A stretch of DNA of 37,590 bases, taken from the NCBI GenBank assembly GCA_022571365.1, contig JACZXZ010000017.1, positions 1-37,590 of the forward strand. The letters run 5' to 3'. Below the pieces are notes generated by a model. It saw only the letters and a list, made by a program, of their open reading frames with translations. It was not told the origin of the DNA and did not search any database. Positions 26,852 to 34,466 of this stretch are shown here, piece by piece (position 1 is the stretch's first letter; each line of letters opens with the position of its first letter). The translations under genes were made by a program, and so were the position numbers. This DNA is from Pseudomonadota bacterium (GTDB lineage Bacteria; Pseudomonadota; Alphaproteobacteria; G022571365).

Positions 26852-28024
26852 ATGATCCTGTGGCTCTTGCTCGCGGCCATGACGGCGGGGGCGCTGGCCT
26901 TGCTGCTGATGCCGCTGTTGAGAAAGGGCGCCGCGGCCGAGTCGCGCGCGGCCTATGACCTGACGGTCTACCGCGACCAGCTCGCCGAGATAGAGCGGGA
27001 TCTGGAGCGCGGGCTTTTGGGGCCGGAGGAGGCCGTGGCGGCGCGTACCGAGATCGAGCGCAGAATGCTGGCCGCGGCCGACGGCCAAGGCGAACGCGCA
27101 AAAGACGCAAAAGAACGGGGCGGCGACCGGGCGATCACGGCGGCCGTCATCGCCGCCGCCTTGCCGCTGGGCGCCTTCGTCCTTTACCTCAACCTCGGCT
27201 CCCCCGAGCTACCCGGCCAGCCCTTCGCCGAACGCCAGGCCGAGCGGAGCCAGGCCGTCGACGACCCGGCGGTGCAAACCCGGGTGGCGGAGCTGGCCGA
27301 GCATCTCAGGCAGAACCCCGAGGACCTCGAGGCCTGGCTCGCCCTGGCGGAATCCTACATAGCGCTCGAGCGTTACGACAGCGCCGCCAACGCCTACCGC
27401 CATGCGATCCTGCTGGCCCAAGGGCGGCCCGACCTCTTCTCGGTCTACGGCGAGAGCCTGGTGCTCGCCAATGACGGCCAGGTCACGGGCGAAGCCCGCA
27501 CGGCCTTCGGACAGGCCCTCGCCGCCGCGCCCGGCGAGCCCCGCGCGCGCTACTACCTGGCCCTGGCCGAGGCCCAGGCCGGCAACCCGCGGGCGGCGCT
27601 CCAGATGTGGGTCGATCTTGCCGCCGACTCGCCGCCGGACGCGCCGTGGCTGCCGATCCTCGACCAGCGCATCGGCGCGACCGCCGAGGAACTCGGCCTC
27701 GAGGCCGCTTCGATCGCGCCGACGCCCCGCGCCGTCCAGGGTCCAAGCCCGGAGGACATGGCGGCGGCCGAGCAAATGTCGCCGGAGGACCAGGCGGACA
27801 TGATCCGCAGCATGGTCGAACGGCTGGCGGCCCGGCTCGAGGCGGAACCGGACGATCCGGACGGCTGGCTCATGCTGGCCCGGTCCTACCAGGTACTCGG
27901 CGAGCCGGAGCAGGCGCGCCGCGCCTTCGACCGCGCCGCCGGGCTCGCCGCCAATGGCCCCCCCGCCCTCAAGGCGCGCATCCAGCAGGCCGGCCGGGAA
28001 CTCGGTTTCGACCTGCCGCAGTAG
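26852..28024 (+). CDS. ccmI: Apocytochrome c chaperone CcmI
   Basis: 390 residues: two N-terminal membrane helices (about 2-20 and 93-112) around a cytosolic coiled stretch (YRDQLAEIERDLERGLLG), then a periplasmic TPR-rich domain (about 135-390; units such as LEAWLALAESYIALERYDSAANAYRHAI). It holds apocytochrome c for CcmF/H. The ATG at 26852 is preferred to one at 26804 that would add an unrelated start. The last 60 bp (27961-28020) recur upstream of pabB. Confidence 0.93.
   Translation: MILWLLLAAMTAGALALLLMPLLRKGAAAESRAAYDLTVYRDQLAEIERDLERGLLGPEEAVAARTEIERRMLAAADGQGERAKDAKERGGDRAITAAVIAAALPLGAFVLYLNLGSPELPGQPFAERQAERSQAVDDPAVQTRVAELAEHLRQNPEDLEAWLALAESYIALERYDSAANAYRHAILLAQGRPDLFSVYGESLVLANDGQVTGEARTAFGQALAAAPGEPRARYYLALAEAQAGNPRAALQMWVDLAADSPPDAPWLPILDQRIGATAEELGLEAASIAPTPRAVQGPSPEDMAAAEQMSPEDQADMIRSMVERLAARLEAEPDDPDGWLMLARSYQVLGEPEQARRAFDRAAGLAANGPPALKARIQQAGRELGFDLPQ
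27961..28020 (+). repeat. Direct repeat flanking the pab genes, copy 1 (ccmI 3' end)
   Basis: Ungapped alignment of 27961-28020 with 30571-30630 gives 48 of 60 identical positions by hand count. Both copies lie in the same orientation, one on each side of pabC-pabB. Confidence 0.7.
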
Positions 28025-28048
28025 GCCGAGTCCCGCGGGCCGCGCCGG

Positions 28049-28939
28049 TCAGGCGGTCTCCAGCGCCCGCCTTCTCTCCAGATCTTCCATAAGTTCCCGC
28101 GTCACCGGACCCACGGCATAGGCCTTGCCGTCGAACTCACGCACCGGCCAGATGCCGATCACGCTGTTGGTGAGGAACAGCTCTTGCGATTCCCTCGCCT
28201 CGGCGACCGGGATATCGGCGACCTCAAAGGGGATCCCCCGCGTTTCGGCGATCTCCCGCACGACGGCGCGGATGATCCCGGCCACCCCGCAGCGGGACAG
28301 ATCGGGCGTGCGCAGTCTTCCCCCCTTGACCAGAAACAGATTGCTCATGGTGCCCGCGACGACGAGGCCGTCCCCATCGCAGAGCAGCCCCTCGGCGATG
28401 TCCGGATCGTCCCATTCGCGCCGCGCCAACACACTCTCCAGCCGGTTCAGATGCTTGATGCCCGCCAAGGCCGGCTGATGGCCCAGGCGCAGGTCGCACA
28501 GCCGCACCCGAACCCCCCCGGCGAGGTTTCCTTCGGGAATCTCCGGCCAGGGATGGAGGGAAACCATCCGGGTGGGATGGACGGTCTCCGGCGTCCGGTA
28601 GCCACGCCCGCCCGAGCCGCGCGAAATGATGATCTTGAGAACGCCCCGCGCCACGCCCTTGCGGACCCCAGCCCTCTTGCACAGCACCTCCGTCTCGCGG
28701 GCCAGCGCGTCCACATCCACGCAGGGCAGGCCCAAGCGCGTGCATCCTTCCCTCAAGCGCGCCATGTGGCGATCCCAGAACTCCGGCCGGCCGTTGTGCA
28801 CGGCCACCGTCTCAAACAGCCCGTCGCCGTAGTAGAGCCCGCGGTCGGAGGTCGGCAGCGTCCCCCCCGCCTCGCCGTTAACGATCACCATAGGCGCCGC
28901 GCCGCCCACGGGTGGCCCAAAGGACGGGTCTTCGCTCAT
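28049..28939 (-). CDS. pabC: Class IV aminotransferase, probably aminodeoxychorismate lyase
   Basis: PLP enzyme that releases pyruvate from 4-amino-4-deoxychorismate to give p-aminobenzoate for folate. 296 residues; the PLP lysine is K162 in GIKHLNRLES. RGLYYGDGLFET (33-44) and the LFLTNSVIGIWPV stretch near the C-terminus are typical. Branched-chain or D-amino-acid aminotransferases share this fold, but the adjacent pabB favours PabC. It starts 4 bp after the pabB stop. Confidence 0.88.
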   Translation of the reverse strand: MSEDPSFGPPVGGAAPMVIVNGEAGGTLPTSDRGLYYGDGLFETVAVHNGRPEFWDRHMARLREGCTRLGLPCVDVDALARETEVLCKRAGVRKGVARGVLKIIISRGSGGRGYRTPETVHPTRMVSLHPWPEIPEGNLAGGVRVRLCDLRLGHQPALAGIKHLNRLESVLARREWDDPDIAEGLLCDGDGLVVAGTMSNLFLVKGGRLRTPDLSRCGVAGIIRAVVREIAETRGIPFEVADIPVAEARESQELFLTNSVIGIWPVREFDGKAYAVGPVTRELMEDLERRRALETA

Positions 28940-28943
28940 GGCC

Positions 28944-30458
28944 TTAAAGCCCCCCTGACCGGCTTTCCACCAGGGCGCGGATGAGACCCATCGCCTTGGC
29001 CCGGGTTTCCTCGAGCTCCCGTTCCGGCTCTGAATCGGCGACGATGCCGCTCCCCGCCCGCAAGGATATCGCGCTCCCCTCGCGCACCATGGTGCGGATG
29101 AGGATGTTGAGATCCAGGCTGCCGTCGCGGTTAATGTAGCCCATCGAGCCGGTATAGGGGCCGCGGCCCACCTGCTCCAGCTCGGTGATAATCTCCATGC
29201 AGCGCACCTTTGGACAGCCGGTGATGGTGCCGCCGGGAAAGACCGCGCGGACGACCTGGCCCGGGGTGATGGCAGGGGCTAGCTCGCCGCGCACATTGGA
29301 GACGATGTGGTGCACATGGGTGTAGGATTCCAGCACCATCATCTCGCTCACCTTGACGCTGCCGGGCACGCAGACGCGGGAGATGTCGTTGCGCTCCAGG
29401 TCCAAGAGCATGATGTGCTCGGCCCGCTCCTTCGGGTGAGCCAGCAACTCCTCCGACAGCGCCACATCGGTGATGCCGCTGGCCCCGCGCGGACGGGTGC
29501 CGGCGATGGGGCGGGTCTGGACAACGCGCCCGCGCACCTCGATCAGGCGCTCGGGCGAGGAGCTGATGATGGCCCGCGGCCCAAGCGTCGCGAGCCCGGC
29601 GAAGGGCGCGGGATTGCAGCTGCGCAGCCGGGCGTAGAGATCCGCGTGGGAGAGATCCTCGGCCAGCCGTCCCTGCCAGGCCCGCGACAGGTTGACCTGG
29701 AAGACGTCCCCGGCGAAGACATAATCGATGCATTTGCGCACTCCGTCGAGATAGCGCCGGGGCGGGTCTTCGATAAGCTCGCCGCTGAGGCAGTTGGCGA
29801 CGGCGCCCTCCGGGAACGCGCCCCAGGCCGCGCGCAAGTCGCCCCCGATATCGGACAGCAGATGCTCGCGATCCGCCTCGGCCACCACAAGCACCTCCTG
29901 TGCCTCGTGGTCGAGGATGACGGCGGCGGGAAAACGCGTGGCAAAGGCGACGGGCAGCCTGTGGGGCGCGGGCGGGAGTTTCAGCGTCGGCTCGATCTGG
30001 CCGGCCAGCTCGTAGCCCAGAAAGACGAACCAGCCGCCGGTGAAGGGCGGTGCGGTCCCGCCCTCCGCCGCCTCCGGCGGGCCCGGGTCCCGGTCCGCCG
30101 CGGCCCCCGATTCGCGCTCCCACCAACGGTCGAAGGCCGCCAGGAAATCCTGGTCTCCGGTCACCCGGCCCCTGCGGTCCCCCGGAGCCTCGGCGACCCC
30201 CAGATCCACGGCGACGGACCCGGCAAGGACCCCCTCGGCGGTCAGCTCCAAGGTCTCGCCGGGAAAGGCGAAAAGGATATCGTAGCGCGCCTGGGGCGTG
30301 CCCGTGGCGGCGCTTTCGAGAAGGTGGGGGTAACGCGCCGGGTGGCGGTGGTGGAGCCGCAGAAGGTCGCAGCGCGCCCCCAGCCGATCCACCGGGATGC
30401 GGCGCAGCCGCCATGAGGCGGCGGCTCCGCGCTCACGGGATTTGGCAAGGTTCGGCAC
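28944..30458 (-). CDS. pabB: Aminodeoxychorismate synthase component I (chorismate-binding)
   Basis: Converts chorismate plus ammonia to 4-amino-4-deoxychorismate. 504 residues from a GTG at 30458, chosen because GGAGGAGG lies 7-8 nt upstream; a TTG at 30476 would swallow that site. Family motifs: FAGDVFQVNLSRAW, TGCPKVRCMEII, GSMGYINRDGSLDLNI and GSGIVADSEPE. Residues 317-321 read PIAGT, with Ala where E. coli PabB has the active-site Lys and as in TrpE, so anthranilate synthase cannot be wholly excluded. QVNLS and the pabC partner favour PabB. No glutaminase (PabA) domain is present. Confidence 0.85.
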   Translation of the reverse strand: MPNLAKSRERGAAASWRLRRIPVDRLGARCDLLRLHHRHPARYPHLLESAATGTPQARYDILFAFPGETLELTAEGVLAGSVAVDLGVAEAPGDRRGRVTGDQDFLAAFDRWWERESGAAADRDPGPPEAAEGGTAPPFTGGWFVFLGYELAGQIEPTLKLPPAPHRLPVAFATRFPAAVILDHEAQEVLVVAEADREHLLSDIGGDLRAAWGAFPEGAVANCLSGELIEDPPRRYLDGVRKCIDYVFAGDVFQVNLSRAWQGRLAEDLSHADLYARLRSCNPAPFAGLATLGPRAIISSSPERLIEVRGRVVQTRPIAGTRPRGASGITDVALSEELLAHPKERAEHIMLLDLERNDISRVCVPGSVKVSEMMVLESYTHVHHIVSNVRGELAPAITPGQVVRAVFPGGTITGCPKVRCMEIITELEQVGRGPYTGSMGYINRDGSLDLNILIRTMVREGSAISLRAGSGIVADSEPERELEETRAKAMGLIRALVESRSGGL

Positions 30459-30540
30459 GGGCTCGACCTCCTCCAAGCGGTCTCAAAGAGCGTATACCGG
30501 AATCCGGGGCGCCCCTCCATGCCGAAGACGACCACGCTAT

Positions 30541-30588
30541 ATCTTTCCCCACCCTCAAGGCACGATCTCTCCCCATCCTCAAGACACG
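30541..30588. repeat. 24-bp tandem repeat, two copies
   Basis: 30541-30564 and 30565-30588 agree at 21 of 24 positions. The last 18 bp of each unit also resemble the ccmI segment starting at 27961 (16 of 18 for the first unit). Confidence 0.75.
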
Positions 30589-30630
30589 CATCCAGCGGGC
30601 CGGCCGGGAGCGCGACCTCGACCCGCCGGA
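30571..30630 (+). repeat. Direct repeat flanking the pab genes, copy 2
   Basis: About 80 percent identical, ungapped, to the ccmI 3' end (27961-28020). Translation in the matching frame gives LKTRIQRAGRERDLDPPE against LKARIQQAGRELGFDLPQ in CcmI. It has no stop at the equivalent place and no start of its own. Confidence 0.7.
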
Positions 30631-31116
30631 GTCGCCGCCGAGCCCGCGCGCGCGGCTCTGCCGGGCGGTCGGGCCGGAACGGCTGGAGGGGGGTGAACCA
30701 GAGGTCGGCCGAAAGGCCCGACACCATCGCCGCCTCGGCATCGAGGGCATCTCCCCGATCGCCGCGAATCCGGGCGCCCCTAAAACCTTTTGCGTCCCGT
30801 GAAAAAGCCCACTAACGTTGCAAAAAAAACAACGCTTTCAACAGGAAAGGCGCCCGACATGGTTGAGCCGGCCGTTTGTGTAATCGCCCTCATCAGAATC
30901 CCAAGCCGCCGGGGTTTGAAAAGCATCTCGCCAGCCCGCGCACCGGTTTGAGGGGGGCCGGGAAAACCCATTGGGGCGCTCGAGGCAATAGACGGGCAAG
31001 TCTGCGGTTTTCAAGGAGTGCGGATCGAGTCTACAAAAACCCATCGTCACAACAATTGGGGGCCGCTTCTTCATTCAGCGGGAGCCAGCCCTCACGGGGA
31101 CAGGAGGGAGGAGATC

Positions 31117-31548
31117 ATGCGAGTCGCACAGATTCTCAAAGCGAAGGGCCACAAAGTCGTCACCACCCGGCTTGATGCGACGATCGCCGAGCTCGTGCGC
31201 ACCTTGACGCTCGAGCGCATTGGCGCGGCCGTCGTGACCGGCGATGAAGGAACGGTGGTTGGTATCATCTCCGAGCGGGACATTGTCCACGGATTGTCGG
31301 AACGCGGCGCGGACCTGCTCAACATGCGCGTCGAGGAGCTGATGACCCGCACCGTGGTCACGTGCCGACCGGAGCAGAGCTTGGAAGACATAATGAGGGA
31401 AATGACGTCGAGCCGCATCCGCCACCTTCCCGTGCTTCAGGACGGAGAGATGGTTGGCATTGTCAGCATTGGTGACGTCGTGAAGAACCGGCTCGAGGAA
31501 CTGGAAAAGGAGAGCGGCGCGCTCCGTGACTACATTACCCGCAGTTGA
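31117..31548 (+). CDS. CBS-domain pair protein
   Basis: 143 residues made of two CBS domains (about 1-65 and 73-138), the Bateman module that binds adenine nucleotides and senses energy state. Marks are GDEGTVVGIISERDIV (42-57), MTRTVVTCRPEQSL (76-89) and DGEMVGIVSIGDVVK. No fused effector domain, so the target is unknown. The ATG at 31117 has GGGAGGAG upstream. Stand-alone CBS proteins of this type are common in alphaproteobacteria. Confidence 0.93.
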   Translation: MRVAQILKAKGHKVVTTRLDATIAELVRTLTLERIGAAVVTGDEGTVVGIISERDIVHGLSERGADLLNMRVEELMTRTVVTCRPEQSLEDIMREMTSSRIRHLPVLQDGEMVGIVSIGDVVKNRLEELEKESGALRDYITRS

Positions 31549-31621
31549 CGGCGGACGCCGCCGTCAGACGCGCGCCGAAGGAGTCGCCCGTTGCTCGGCG
31601 GCACCGCAAGCTCAACGGCCG

Positions 31622-31743
31622 TCATGGCGGCAAAGAGGCCGGCCGGAGCCCGTCAATGAGGCGCAGGATCTCGGCGAACAGAGAGGTCTGGGGATGGCGA
31701 CCTCGGCCATCTGGAAGGTGATGTACCGCCCGTGCGACGACTG
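31622..31743 (-). pseudogene. Remnant of a transposase C-terminus (IS1380-like)
   Basis: On the minus strand an intact tail reads GRYITFQMAEVAIPRPLF, then AEILRLIDGL, ending at a stop (TGA, 31624-31622). This closely resembles the end of IS1380-type DDE transposases as I remember them. Upstream, matching sequence stops at the 14-bp tandem repeat and no catalytic part remains. It is a dead fragment between the CBS and AOX genes. The family assignment is from memory and should be searched. Confidence 0.5.
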
Positions 31744-31768
31744 CGTTGCGCTACCTGCGTTGCGCTAC
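31741..31768. repeat. Perfect 14-bp tandem repeat before AOX
   Basis: CTGCGTTGCGCTAC occurs at 31741-31754 and again at 31755-31768, ending 21 bp before the alternative oxidase ATG. It abuts the transposase remnant. It could be a replication-slippage scar or part of a control site. Confidence 0.85.
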
Positions 31769-31789
31769 CATTGAACAGGAAGGTGTCCC

Positions 31790-32482
31790 ATGTCCACTAT
31801 GGAGACCGGCGCCGTCGACCTTTCACGGCACCACCAGCCGCGGAACCTATCGGACCGCTTTGCACTCGGCTTCGTGAAGTTGCTGCGTTTCCTCGCAGAC
31901 ACGTTCTTCGCGAAGCGCTATGGCCACCGCGCCGTCGTTCTGGAAACTGTTGCCGCTGTCCCTGGCATGGTGGGTGGGGCATTACAACACTTGAAGTCTT
32001 TGCGCCGCATGACGGACGACAATGGCTGGATCCGCATGCTGCTCGATGAGGCCGAAAACGAGCGCATGCACCTGATGACCTTCGTCCAAATCGCAAAGCC
32101 CAGTTCACTGGAGCGGGCTCTGATCCTCTTCGCTCAAGGTGCGTTCTTCAACGGATTCTTTGCGCTCTATCTGGTTTCGCCCCGGACCGCGCACCGGGTT
32201 GTCGGGTACTTCGAAGAGGAGGCGATCATCAGCTACACCGAGTATCTGGAAGAGATCGACGCCGGGCGACATGAGAACGTGCCGGCACCCCAAATTGCCA
32301 TAGATTACTGGAAGTTGGCACGTGATGCGCGGCTGCGGGATGTGGTGCTGGCGATCCGAGACGACGAGGCGGGCCATCGAGACGTCAACCACGGGTTTGC
32401 TGATACGCTCACGGGCGCTGGTCGCTCGGTCGCCGCTGGCAACGTTAAGACAATCGCTGGTGAAAAGAGCGGAAAACTGTAG
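31790..32482 (+). CDS. aox: Alternative oxidase (diiron ubiquinol oxidase)
   Basis: Membrane-bound enzyme that oxidises ubiquinol and reduces oxygen to water without pumping protons and resists cyanide. 230 residues. The four-helix diiron ligands are visible: E52 (LETVA), E91 and H94 (NERMH), an Glu in FEEEA (141-145), and E193 and H196 (DEAGH). The substrate-site Tyr region is [11 protein letters not shown]. Bacterial AOX is sporadic, known from some alphaproteobacteria. The gene is less GC-rich than its neighbours and sits beside a transposase remnant, suggesting acquisition. The ATG at 31790 follows AGGAAGG. Confidence 0.94.
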   Translation: MSTMETGAVDLSRHHQPRNLSDRFALGFVKLLRFLADTFFAKRYGHRAVVLETVAAVPGMVGGALQHLKSLRRMTDDNGWIRMLLDEAENERMHLMTFVQIAKPSSLERALILFAQGAFFNGFFALYLVSPRTAHRVVGYFEEEAIISYTEYLEEIDAGRHENVPAPQIAIDYWKLARDARLRDVVLAIRDDEAGHRDVNHGFADTLTGAGRSVAAGNVKTIAGEKSGKL

Positions 32483-32637
32483 ATCCGAAAAAACCTCTCC
32501 GACTTTCTACGCCGCCCTGCCGGCGGACGAGTCGCTTGACGCCGGCGACGAAATGGGGCGCGGTAAGGGTCATAGAAAAGGAACTCAAGGCCCCTGAGAG
32601 CGCGCCGCCTGATTGCTATTTGATTGCTAACAAGAAC

Positions 32638-32669
32638 CAAGGGCCTGGCTGTTTTCAGCCAGGCCCTTG
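32638..32669. terminator. 14-bp perfect hairpin next to tRNA-Ala
   Basis: CAAGGGCCTGGCTG (32638-32651) pairs perfectly with CAGCCAGGCCCTTG (32656-32669) around a TTTT loop. It lies 7 bp beyond the tRNA 3' end. Its T tracts are imperfect on both sides, so it may act as a terminator for the tRNA and for AOX, or as a processing stem. Confidence 0.7.
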
Positions 32670-32676
32670 ATTTAAT

Positions 32677-32752
32677 TGGTGGAGCCGAGGGGGCTCGAAC
32701 CCCTGACCTCGACATTGCGAACGTCGCGCTCTCCCAACTGAGCTACGGCCCC
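32677..32752 (-). tRNA. tRNA-Ala (CGC anticodon)
   Basis: 76 nt with all four stems: acceptor GGGGCCG / CGGCTCC, D stem GCTC / GAGC, anticodon stem CGACG / TGTCG with loop TTCGCAA (anticodon CGC, reads GCG), T stem AGGGG / CCCCT with TTCGAGC. CCA is encoded. The anticodon stem closes with a G-U pair. It marks the right boundary of the AOX accessory stretch. Confidence 0.96.
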
Positions 32753-32935
32753 AAGGGATTTTAAGGTCTCGGATCCCGACCCCGCGGATAATGTGAGCCC
32801 GCGCCGGCCCGTGTCAAGGCGCGGCGCCCGGACCCGCCCCGGGCCTCGCGCCCGCCCGAGGCCCGTCGCCCTTGCGTGCGGGGAAGGCTGAGGTTAGGGT
32901 TCCGGCCTGTCACCGAAACAGCCTTCCGAGAGCCC

Positions 32936-33214
32936 ATGACCTCGCTGGTTATCCTGCTCGACACCCTGCTCGAGCTCTACATCTGGTGCCTGCTCGTCTT
33001 TGTCGTGATGGGCTGGCTGATCTCATTCAGGGTGGTCAACACCCACAACCGCCTCATCTCTGTGGTGAACGACTTCCTCTACCGCCTCACCGAGCCGGCG
33101 CTCCGTCCCATCCGGCGCGTGCTGCCCAATCTGGGCGGCATCGACATCTCGCCGGTGGTCCTCATCCTCTTGATCTGGTTCGCCCGCAACCTGCTGCGCG
33201 AATACTTTGCTTGA
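32936..33214 (+). CDS. YggT-family membrane protein
   Basis: 92 residues with two hydrophobic segments (about 4-27 and 66-88) and the family motif VVNDFLYRLTEPALRPIRRVLP. YggT proteins are linked to osmotic or cell-envelope functions, poorly defined. The ATG at 32936 is chosen because the first helix starts right behind it. It overlaps the DUF167 gene by 8 nt. Confidence 0.92.
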   Translation: MTSLVILLDTLLELYIWCLLVFVVMGWLISFRVVNTHNRLISVVNDFLYRLTEPALRPIRRVLPNLGGIDISPVVLILLIWFARNLLREYFA

Positions 33215-33539
33215 ACGGGCTTCCCCCTTCACGGCTGCTGCCGACGGGCTCAAGATCGCCCTGCGGGTGACGCCGAAGGCCGGTCGAAATCGCATCGATG
33301 GCCTGGCGGCGGACGAGGGAGGCGGCGCGGTGCTCAAGGTGGCGGTCACCGCCGCGCCCGAGGGCGGCAAGGCCAACGCCGCGCTGATCAAGCTTCTGGC
33401 CAAGGAGTGGCGGCTGCCGAAGACGGCTCTCGCAATCGTCGGCGGCGCGGCGGCCCGGCGCAAACTGCTCCACGTCTCCGGCGACCCGGCCGAGCTCATG
33501 AGCCGACTCGAGCGCTGGCTGGAGGCCCGCCATGTCTGA
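33207..33539 (+). CDS. DUF167 (UPF0235, YggU) family protein
   Basis: 110 residues starting at a TTG inside the end of yggT. The core [17 protein letters not shown] and the conserved [18 protein letters not shown] stretch identify the family. Function unknown; yggT-yggU pairing is widespread. The stop overlaps the folD start by 8 nt. Confidence 0.92.
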   Translation: MLERASPFTAAADGLKIALRVTPKAGRNRIDGLAADEGGGAVLKVAVTAAPEGGKANAALIKLLAKEWRLPKTALAIVGGAAARRKLLHVSGDPAELMSRLERWLEARHV

Positions 33540-34434
33540 GGCGAGAATCCTCGACGGCAAGGCCTTCGCCGCCCGTCTGTGCGCGAGGATCGCCCGCCAG
33601 GTCGGCGCGCTCCAGCAAAGCCGCGGGCTCAAGCCGGGCCTCGCGGCCGTGCGCGTCGGCGACAACCCGGCGAGCGAGATCTATGTCCGCAACAAGACCA
33701 AGCAGGCGTGCGAGGCCGGCATGAACTCGTGGCAGCACCGCCTGCCGGCCGAGGCCAGCCAGGACCAGCTCCTGGACCTGATCCGGCGGCTCAATGAGGA
33801 CCGGCAGGTCCACGGCATCCTCGTGCAACTGCCGCTGCCCGGCGGGATCGACGCGGGCGCGGCGATCGATGCCGTCGACCCGGCCAAGGACGTGGACGGC
33901 TTCCACGTCATCAACGCCGGCCGGCTGGTCACCCGCGGCCCGGGAGGGCCGTCGGGCGTCATGGTGCCGGGCACGCCCCTGGGCTGCCTGATGCTGATCA
34001 AGGACCATCTGGACAAGCTCGAGGGCCTGGAGGCCCTGGTGTTGGGCCGCTCGAACATCGTCGGCAAGCCCATGGCGCATCTCCTGCTGGCCGAGCACTG
34101 CACCGTCACCATCGCCCATTCGCGGACCCGGGACCTGGCGGCTATGTGCCGCCGCGCCGATATCCTGGTCGCCGCCGTGGGCCGGGCCGAGCTGGTCCGG
34201 GGCGATTGGATCAAGCCCGGGGCCACCGTCATCGACGTGGGCATCAACCGGATCGAGGGCGCCGACGGCAAGACCCGGCTGGTGGGCGACGTGGCGTTTG
34301 CCGAGGCGGTCGAGGTCGCCGGCGCCATCACCCCGGTGCCGGGCGGCGTCGGCCCCATGACCATCGCCTGTCTCTTGCAGAACACCGTGACCGCCTGCTG
34401 CCGGCAGGCCGGCATCCCGGTGCCCGAGGCCTGA
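33532..34434 (+). CDS. folD: Bifunctional methylenetetrahydrofolate dehydrogenase / cyclohydrolase
   Basis: Interconverts 5,10-methylene- and 10-formyl-tetrahydrofolate using NADP. 300 residues. Substrate motif [13 protein letters not shown] (51-63) with the catalytic Lys, QLPLP, the nucleotide-binding [11 protein letters not shown], and the C-terminal [18 protein letters not shown]. Last gene of the yggT-DUF167-folD run, with overlapping reading frames throughout. Confidence 0.97.
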   Translation: MSEARILDGKAFAARLCARIARQVGALQQSRGLKPGLAAVRVGDNPASEIYVRNKTKQACEAGMNSWQHRLPAEASQDQLLDLIRRLNEDRQVHGILVQLPLPGGIDAGAAIDAVDPAKDVDGFHVINAGRLVTRGPGGPSGVMVPGTPLGCLMLIKDHLDKLEGLEALVLGRSNIVGKPMAHLLLAEHCTVTIAHSRTRDLAAMCRRADILVAAVGRAELVRGDWIKPGATVIDVGINRIEGADGKTRLVGDVAFAEAVEVAGAITPVPGGVGPMTIACLLQNTVTACCRQAGIPVPEA

Positions 34435-34466
34435 GCGGCCCCTCACCCGGCCGGCGCAGCCCCGGC

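Larger units (their letters stand above)
30459..31116. other. Non-coding region between pabB and the CBS gene
   Basis: 658 bp without a supported gene. It contains the promoter side of pabB, a 24-bp tandem repeat, the second copy of the ccmI-end repeat, and an A8 tract inside a small inverted repeat (CGTTG / CAACG near 30817-30835). Composition drops in GC toward the CBS gene. It looks like worn-down sequence. Confidence 0.6.

Noticed and set aside
30838-31074. 78-residue minus-strand frame between pabB and the CBS gene
   Set aside because: Composition not protein-like, no ribosome site, no family recognised.
31546-31566. Hairpin TGACGGCGG / CCGCCGTCA at the CBS stop as a terminator
   Set aside because: Good stem but a 3-nt loop and no T run; not enough to call it.
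32677-32752. Phage or island attachment site in tRNA-Ala
   Set aside because: I found no second copy of the tRNA 3' end and no integrase in the window.
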